Shown here: positions 59,534 to 64,000 of the stretch, one piece after another
Layout of the letters: the number at the start of each line of letters is the position of its first letter
How positions within the stretch are numbered: the stretch's first letter is position 1
Assembly (NCBI GenBank): GCA_024213275.1
Contig: JANAVG010000010.1
Span: 1-64,000 of the forward strand
From: Rossellomorea sp. BNER
GTDB taxonomy: Bacteria; Bacillota; Bacilli; Bacillales; Bacillaceae_B
Direction of reading: 5' to 3'
Length of the DNA: 64,000 nt
Position numbers and translations under genes: made by a program
Notes under the pieces: model-generated
Told to the model about the DNA's origin: nothing
Seen by the model: the letters and a program-made list of their open reading frames with translations, nothing else
Database searches by the model: none

Positions 59534-59567
59534 AAAAAAGGGCAATACTGAAACAATCAGTTTGCCC
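59534..59567 (-). terminator. Strong minus-strand terminator without a minus-strand gene
   Basis: On the minus strand GGGCAAACTGA pairs with TCAGTATTGCCC (two mismatches), followed by TTTTTT. No minus-strand gene is seen to its right. Confidence 0.6.
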
Positions 59568-59675
59568 ATTACTGTATGTTTAATTTAATTATACCATTCC
59601 TATCTAATGAATATTAGTCTATATTTTTTTGAATAAATTGGTAGGCTTAATGTAGACTTGATGGGAGGTAGGAAA

Positions 59676-60194
59676 ATGATTGATTATAGGATAAAAACTG
59701 ATGGGGACTTCTCTGAGAAGATTGGAGAACTTGTTTCTATGTTAGAACACACAAGGGCTGTTACCCTAGAGGAAATCAAGAGTTTAAGTCAAAAAGATTT
59801 AGATTACTTAGTAGATGAAGGTTCGAATACTATTGGCTCTCTTTTACTACATATTGCATCTATTGAATTTGTCCATCAGGTTATCTCATTCGAGGAACGT
59901 GACATTAACGAGGCTGAACTTCAGAAGTGGAAAGCCGGATTAGAACTTGGTCAACAAGCTAGAAATACGATAAGAAAAAATTCTCTTGAGTTTTATTTGA
60001 ATGAACTATCTCAAGTTAGAGAACAAACATTAATTCAACTTAAAAGGTTTAGCGATGAATGGTTATTCGAAGAAAAACAATGGGGAAATGGAGTTCCTTA
60101 TAATAACTATTATCTCTGGTTTCACGTATTTGAAGATGAAATTAATCACCGTGGTCAAATTAGAACAATTAAACGTAACCTCTCTAAAAATTAA
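59676..60194 (+). CDS. DinB-family protein (DUF664-like)
   Basis: A 172-residue four-helix-bundle protein of the DinB/YfiT group. The three-histidine metal site is suggested by LLLHIASIEFVHQVI near residue 60 and FHVFEDEINHRGQI near 145. The family includes bacillithiol- or mycothiol-dependent transferases and many proteins of unknown role. ATG at 59676 with TGGGAGGTAGG; an earlier in-frame ATG overlaps that site. Confidence 0.75.
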   Translation: MIDYRIKTDGDFSEKIGELVSMLEHTRAVTLEEIKSLSQKDLDYLVDEGSNTIGSLLLHIASIEFVHQVISFEERDINEAELQKWKAGLELGQQARNTIRKNSLEFYLNELSQVREQTLIQLKRFSDEWLFEEKQWGNGVPYNNYYLWFHVFEDEINHRGQIRTIKRNLSKN

Positions 60195-60200
60195 TTATTA

Positions 60201-60247
60201 TTTATTCCGTTATAGGGCGCGTTTATTGAGGAACGCGTCTTTTCGTG
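60201..60247 (+). repeat. Intergenic cassette repeat, copy E
   Basis: TTTATTCCGTTATAGGGCGC then GTTTATTGAGGAACGCGTCT and TTTCGTG. The first 15 bases after TT match copy C exactly (ATTCCGTTATAGGGCGC). GCGCGTTT/GAACGCGT form the hairpin; TTTT follows, so it could terminate the DinB gene. Confidence 0.65.
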
Positions 60248-60330
60248 TATCGGGACATGTAGTTGAACAAGGATTTTAGAATAAAAGAAAGAAATAATAT
60301 GTTATATGTTTGTACATAACTTAAGGAGGA

Positions 60331-60831
60331 ATGATTACCATTAGTCAAAGGTATAGGTCTTCTTCACTTTGTATTATCTGGAAAGCTGATTCAATATTGT
60401 TAGAACAGTTGCCAGAAGAGGACGGAATTATTACCTTCCGCCCAGTTGGAGGAACCATTGAATATGGTGAGGACAGCAAATCTACTGTGATTCGTGAAGT
60501 AAAGGAAGAAATAAATCAAGATATTATTGAATCAAGATTATTGGGTATCATCGAAAATATATTCCCTTTTTATGGTGAAGTGGGACACGAGTTTGATTTT
60601 ATATATGAATCCAAGTTCCTCTATACCGATGCTTATGAACAAGAAGTTATTCATGGTGTTGAAGGGGATAACAAATATCTAGCAGTTTGGAAAAAATTAT
60701 CCAATTTTAAGGGTAACCCTAAAATTAAACTTGTACCAGACGGATTATATGAGATGTTAACAAACGAAGGAAAATCAGAATGTATAAACAATATTAAACA
60801 TATAAATACCAAGGATTTATTACAGTTTTAG
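60331..60831 (+). CDS. Nudix hydrolase
   Basis: A 166-residue enzyme with Nudix box VGGTIEYGEDSKSTVIREV continuing KEEINQDI near residues 35-62, and later GHEFDFIYESKFLY, typical of this subgroup. The start is awkward: AAGGAGGA ends only one base before the ATG, too close for efficient initiation, so an ATT three codons later may be used. Probably an ADP-ribose- or NTP-type hydrolase. Confidence 0.8.
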   Translation: MITISQRYRSSSLCIIWKADSILLEQLPEEDGIITFRPVGGTIEYGEDSKSTVIREVKEEINQDIIESRLLGIIENIFPFYGEVGHEFDFIYESKFLYTDAYEQEVIHGVEGDNKYLAVWKKLSNFKGNPKIKLVPDGLYEMLTNEGKSECINNIKHINTKDLLQF

Positions 60832-60965
60832 ATGGTAAAATACCAAAATGTAAAACGCTTTTGTTGTTAAAACAACAAGTTTTGGATCGTCAAAAGGCGG
60901 TCTATATTTTTTTCTAACAAAGCAGTTTAGTCGCATTAGAATTATTGTTAAATGGAGGAATTATA

Positions 60966-61433
60966 ATGAATATAAGACTTGCTGAAGCAAAGGATATTAA
61001 GCAATTAACAAGAATGAGATGGGATTTTACAATTGAATACGATGAAAGTAAAAAAATCGAACAGACTCCATTCAATGATTTTGAAAAGGAATGCCAATCT
61101 TTTTTAGAGAATGCACTTATTAGTGGTCAATGGTTTATCTGGGTTGCGGAGGAAAATGGAAAAATTGTATCACATATATACATAGAACTAATACATAAAG
61201 TACCACGCCCTGGTAGAGTAACATATCCATTTGCTTATATGACTAACGTATATACTATTAAAGAATTTAGAAATAAGGGTATTGGGAGTATGTTACTTAC
61301 CACAATAAATGAGTGGACTAAAGAAAAGAGATATGAATTTATCATCGTATGGCCAAGTGATGACAGCATTAATTATTATAAGAAAAATAGTTATAATCAT
61401 TGTACAGAGCCTATGGAATATTTTCCTTCTTGA
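60966..61433 (+). CDS. GNAT-family N-acetyltransferase
   Basis: A 155-residue acetyltransferase starting MNIRLAEAKDIKQLTRMRWD at ATG 60966 (AAATGGAGGAAT upstream). The acetyl-CoA motif YMTNVYTIKEFRNKGIGSML is near residues 90-109, followed by WTKEKRYEFIIVWPSDDSIN and YYKKNSY (motif B). Typical of the antibiotic/peptide-type GNATs in Bacillus. Confidence 0.82.
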   Translation: MNIRLAEAKDIKQLTRMRWDFTIEYDESKKIEQTPFNDFEKECQSFLENALISGQWFIWVAEENGKIVSHIYIELIHKVPRPGRVTYPFAYMTNVYTIKEFRNKGIGSMLLTTINEWTKEKRYEFIIVWPSDDSINYYKKNSYNHCTEPMEYFPS

Positions 61434-61484
61434 AGTAAAGGGTACGTTCAACAAGAAAAAGGCAGCAATCATAATCATAATCTT

Positions 61485-61610
61485 GATCTTCCGCAATCAA
61501 GCGCTTTTCCAGAGCAAGGGAAGTGCCCTTTTCTGTGAAATAAAGCATTGAGTTAAAGAACGAATTTTGAAATAATTGGTATTAAGCAATCGGGCAGGTT
61601 AATTGAATTA
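61485..61610 (+). repeat. Intergenic cassette repeat, copy F
   Basis: ATCTTCCGCAATCAAGCGCT then TTTCCAGAGCAAGGGAAGTG and CCCTTTT (weak hairpin), followed by TTTTGAAATAATTGGTATTAAG and CGGGCAGG with TTAATTGAA (from about 61565), the same second motif as copies A and C. Confidence 0.5.
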
Positions 61611-61625
61611 TTAGTAAATGAATTA

Positions 61626-61654
61626 TTGACAAATGAAATGGGAATATATAGAAT
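61626..61654 (+). promoter_or_regulatory. Sigma-A promoter of the T-box RNA
   Basis: TTGACA (61626-61631), 17-bp spacer, TAGAAT (61649-61654). Start expected near 61661. Confidence 0.75.
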
Positions 61655-61660
61655 GTTTAA

Positions 61661-61911
61661 AAATAAATAAACCAAACGCTTTGATTAGGAGTATTAAGGA
61701 TAAGTTATTGTTTAGAGAGCTGTCGGAAGATGCAAGACAGTCAATAACCTCCCCAACTAGCCTAGGAGTGGATAGATTGATATGTAAATCTATACGGTTA
61801 ACTTCCGTAAAAGAGTCCTGAGATGTTTCGCTTTCAAAAGAATTGAAACCAAAAGAGTGGTACCACGATAATAATCCTATCGTCTCTTTATGAGACAATA
61901 GGATTTTTTAT
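61661..61911 (+). promoter_or_regulatory. T-box riboswitch with terminator, upstream of HIT gene
   Basis: Stem I elements GGAGTA (61686 region), AGAGAGCTGTCGG and GATGCAAGACAGTC are present, and the T-box sequence GAGTGGTACCACG (61855-61867) matches the consensus GGGTGGNACCNCG with small changes. The terminator AATCCTATcGTCTC/GAGACaATAGGATT with TTTTT (61873-61911) overlaps the alternative antiterminator. The specifier codon is probably ACU (Thr), in the CCCCAACTAGCC segment after the AATAAC arm, but AAC is also possible. T-boxes sense uncharged tRNA and usually control aminoacyl-tRNA synthetase or amino-acid genes. Confidence 0.85.
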
Positions 61912-61948
61912 TTTTAATAATAATAATATTCATTAAGGGGGAATTAGT

Positions 61949-62395
61949 ATGAGTGAAAGTTGTTTTATCTGTAATAAGCACGCTGGTAATATTTCAACTT
62001 CGGGAGTAATGATTTATGAAGACGATTATGTATATGTTGGTCATATCGATAAAAACGGTAAGCCAAACTATTTAGGCCATATTATGATTGATTTAAAAAG
62101 ACATACTCCCTCACTTGCCGATATGACGGTAGAAGAAGCAAGAGCATTTGGTGTAATTATGGCAAGAGTAAGTAAGGCTCTAAAAAAATCAGAAAACGCC
62201 GATCATATCTATTCACTTGTTTCAGGAAACTCTGTTCCGCATCTTCATATGCACATTGTGGCTCGTTACCCAAATACACCAAAAGAACACTGGGGTCCAA
62301 TGGAAGTTTATGATTGGCCAGATGCTCCAATGGGAGACAACAATGAAGTTGTGAAACTATGCAATCGGATAAAAATACACTTGGAGAATAACTGA
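61949..62395 (+). CDS. HIT-family protein
   Basis: A 148-residue histidine-triad protein. The triad HLHMHIVARY is near residue 92 and the N-terminal ESCFICNKHAG supplies a CxxC-type zinc site; the fold core includes LGHIMIDLKRH near 42. HIT proteins hydrolyse dinucleoside polyphosphates or adenylate intermediates. ATG follows AAGGGGGAATT. It is the first gene after the T-box leader and is followed three bases later by a PP2C-like gene, so both should be under T-box control. Confidence 0.85.
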   Translation: MSESCFICNKHAGNISTSGVMIYEDDYVYVGHIDKNGKPNYLGHIMIDLKRHTPSLADMTVEEARAFGVIMARVSKALKKSENADHIYSLVSGNSVPHLHMHIVARYPNTPKEHWGPMEVYDWPDAPMGDNNEVVKLCNRIKIHLENN

Positions 62396-62398
62396 TAG

Positions 62399-63208
62399 AT
62401 GGCAGGTCATATTAGTGAGTTCAGTTGGGTTGGGAGTAAAACCAATCTTGTAGACCAAATTAACATCAATAATATAAAGCACATATCATTAGGACGATTT
62501 GGTGGGAATTCTGTTGCAGGACAGTATAAGAACGAAGATGGTTGCTTAATATGGACTGATGATAAACAAGATTGGGAGTTTGTTGTTCTGTTAGATGCTC
62601 ATAATTCAGCCAAAAGTGCTGAATTAGTACTAAAGCAATTCTCAATGAGTAAAGATGAAATACAAAATATATTATCCCTGCCATATGAGCAAACTTTAAA
62701 AAGGCTTGAAGGAACAGTACTAAGGATGTTCCAAGATGAAAAATTTATTGAGGATTGTCGAAAAGTTAAAGGCGAAACAGCTTGTTTAATCGTTTTAAGA
62801 AAAGATAAGTATCTGTGGTGGTTCTCAATAGGGGATTGTATTTCATACCTATTTCATCCAGAGCTCGCCAAACTTGGTCAATATCAAATAAACCAAAGAC
62901 AATTTTATGAATGGGTTGGACAAGTCAACACGTTTGAGCAAATAGTTCCTTGTTATAGTAGAGGAATAAGAGAACTAAGAAAAGGAATGAATCGTATTTT
63001 GTTAACAACTGATGGATTAGTTGAATGTCCAAATGAACCTTATTCTAATCCTAAAGATATTTTTAACGATATGAAAGACCACCAACTTAACGAGGGAATA
63101 ATGGCTTTACTAATAACCATTAAGGAAAATAATGTAAGAGATAGTACAACGATCATCTCTTGGGACGTGAATATATCAATAGATGTGACAAATCCAAGTG
63201 ATAAATAA
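62399..63208 (+). CDS. PP2C-like protein
   Basis: A 269-residue protein with PPM/PP2C features: VVLLDAHNS near residue 62 (the DGHGG position), GETACLIVLRKDKYLWWFSIGD near 125-146 (GxTA and GD), RILLTTDGLVE near 199 (TDGL), and VRDSTTIISWDV near 249 (the DNxT position reads DST). The second metal-binding motif is altered (DAHNS), so activity may differ from a normal phosphatase. Start ATG four bases after the HIT stop; the ribosome site is not strong, suggesting coupling. Confidence 0.7.
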   Translation: MAGHISEFSWVGSKTNLVDQININNIKHISLGRFGGNSVAGQYKNEDGCLIWTDDKQDWEFVVLLDAHNSAKSAELVLKQFSMSKDEIQNILSLPYEQTLKRLEGTVLRMFQDEKFIEDCRKVKGETACLIVLRKDKYLWWFSIGDCISYLFHPELAKLGQYQINQRQFYEWVGQVNTFEQIVPCYSRGIRELRKGMNRILLTTDGLVECPNEPYSNPKDIFNDMKDHQLNEGIMALLITIKENNVRDSTTIISWDVNISIDVTNPSDK

Positions 63209-63615
63209 AGAATACTTTTTATTCATTAAATGGGGCAATAGTGGAAGATCCTTATTAAAGTCTTTTAAGATTATCTTGAATTCGAGTCTTCCACATAAGG
63301 GCGCAATTGCTGAACAATGATCAGTTGCTTTTTACTAAAAGGATCAGAATGATTCTATAAATAAAATTAAGAAACCCAGCTAATCTTCTCATAGAAGGTA
63401 GCTGGGTATTTAAAGTTGAATGTGCAAAATAACACTTAAAAATAGGTGCAAATTATCGGTCAAAGTAACATTATAAGTCCTCTTGTTCAATGGTAGGGGG
63501 CGATTGCTTAAAATGGCATTCTCCTTTAGTTCTTTTAGTAAGAAAATGGTAACGGCAGATTTGAATAGGAACAAAAGGACGTGCATATACCTCTTTATAA
63601 ATAAGAGGTGATATT
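63209..63615. other. Intergenic region with partial cassette repeats
   Basis: No gene. It contains two further weak repeat copies (63286-63333: TCTTCCACATAAGGGCGCAA then TTGCTGAACAATGATCAG; and 63478-63520: TCTTGTTCAATGGTAGGGGG) and the PP2C terminator between them. Confidence 0.5.
63374..63410 (+). terminator. Terminator after the PP2C-like gene
   Basis: ACCCAGCTA pairs with TAGCTGGGT, followed by ATTT. Confidence 0.75.
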
Positions 63616-64000
63616 GTGAATTTAAAGTTATCTAAAATCTGGTATATAATGTTTTGGATATACTTTGTTTTTTTAATGGCTGTTAGTTTCTTAGAGATAA
63701 GTTTTTATGCACCTATATTTATTTTCAACTTCAGTGATGTTCATCATAATTATATTCCTTTTTATACAATTCGAACTTACTTGTTCAATTTTAATCATTA
63801 TAACTTTGATACTTGGCTGTACAATACTTTTGGAGTTGTTTTTTTATTTATTCCTATAGGTTTTTTACTTCCATCTGCTTTTATTAATGTAAAAAGTAAT
63901 AAAACTGTCGTTTTAATATCACTATCAGTCAGTATGTTTATTGAGGTTCTACAAAGAGTAACGAACCTAGGAGTATTTGATATAGATGATATGATATTAA
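63616..64000 (+). CDS. VanZ-family membrane protein (3' end outside window)
   Basis: GTG at 63616 after AAGAGGTGATATT. The 128 codons present encode several membrane helices (KIWYIMFWIYFVFLMAVSFL first) and the VanZ signatures YNTFGVVFLFIPIGFLLPS and SMFIEVLQRVTNLGVFDIDD. VanZ family members occur in teicoplanin resistance clusters and widely in Firmicutes with unclear roles. It is the last visible gene of the array and continues beyond the window edge. Confidence 0.85.
   Translation, partial: MNLKLSKIWYIMFWIYFVFLMAVSFLEISFYAPIFIFNFSDVHHNYIPFYTIRTYLFNFNHYNFDTWLYNTFGVVFLFIPIGFLLPSAFINVKSNKTVVLISLSVSMFIEVLQRVTNLGVFDIDDMIL

Noticed and set aside
61633..61821. Open frame of 62 codons before the HIT gene
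   Set aside because: It lies within the T-box leader RNA, whose conserved elements explain the sequence.
56941..63520. Interpretation of the spacer repeats as true integron attC sites
   Set aside because: The GTTRRRY/RYYYAAC core sites are not clearly present and no IntI-type integrase with its extra domain is in the window; a terminator-like mobile repeat remains equally possible.
1..64000. CRISPR arrays, rRNA and tRNA genes, prophage structural genes
   Set aside because: No regularly spaced direct repeats, no cloverleaf or rRNA sequence and no phage structural motifs were recognised on reading both strands.

Overview
This window is a low-GC chromosomal segment from a Firmicute of the Bacillaceae. 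The gene content is typical of Bacillus and its relatives: mhq quinone-detoxification genes, ktrAB behind a c-di-AMP riboswitch, a cold-shock protein, a ComFB-like protein, Dps/MrgA behind a PerR-type box, an extracytoplasmic sigma (sigma-W type) promoter, and a T-box leader. Shine-Dalgarno sequences are strong and TTG/GTG starts are common. No rRNA or tRNA gene was recognised.

Layout. 0.4-2.0 kb: quinone/electrophile detoxification pair (ring-cleavage dioxygenase and hydrolase). 2.0-5.1 kb: two repeat elements, a tiny zinc-ribbon gene, and potassium-transport genes ktrAB (minus strand) under a c-di-AMP riboswitch. 5.4-8.5 kb: a marR gene, an internally deleted mmpL exporter and a convergent cytochrome P450; marR and the P450 share a 24-bp operator-like sequence. 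8.6-14.6 kb: an antibiotic-kinase-like gene behind a promoter/leader-peptide/hairpin arrangement, a GNAT, a cold-shock gene, small orphan genes and several decayed genes. 14.7-26.2 kb: one long cobalamin operon behind a cobalamin riboswitch: uptake (BtuF, BtuC, BtuD fused to CbiZ), nucleotide-loop assembly (CbiB, CobD, CobU, CobQ, CobS, CobC, a second CobU-like protein), adenosylation (PduO type), and a predicted alpha-ribazole transporter/kinase pair (CblT, CblS). It looks like a corrinoid and alpha-ribazole salvage operon, not de novo corrin synthesis. 26-43 kb: housekeeping and accessory genes including two ABC systems (a YfiBC-type heterodimeric exporter and a MacB-type ATPase/permease), short-chain dehydrogenases, a methyltransferase, Nudix and GNAT enzymes, and a two-component system. 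43-49.4 kb: a lipoprotein, a probable type I toxin-antitoxin locus, dps, a two-hydrolase cell-wall enzyme with two SPOR domains, and a large membrane protein.

49.8-64 kb is accessory DNA. A topB-like topoisomerase III gene is cut inside a conserved motif, directly followed by a Tn554-like recombinase module (TnpA, TnpB, TnpC) and then by a complete, divergent topoisomerase III. After that comes an array of small self-contained enzymes (P-loop kinase-like, Nudix, GNAT, nucleotidyltransferase-like, DinB, Nudix, GNAT, HIT, PP2C-like, VanZ). They are separated by related hairpin sequences, three of which are also followed by a second shared motif, so the array looks cassette-like. A complete T-box riboswitch sits in this array in front of a HIT-family gene, an unexpected target. 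The missing 3' half of the interrupted topB is not in the window, so the inserted element may extend beyond it.

The most notable observations are the topB interruption and replacement with its cassette-like array, the orphan T-box, the type I toxin-antitoxin locus with a non-standard start codon, the shared MarR/P450 operator, and several families of palindromic repeats. All functional assignments rest on motif recognition by eye; no database search was possible.
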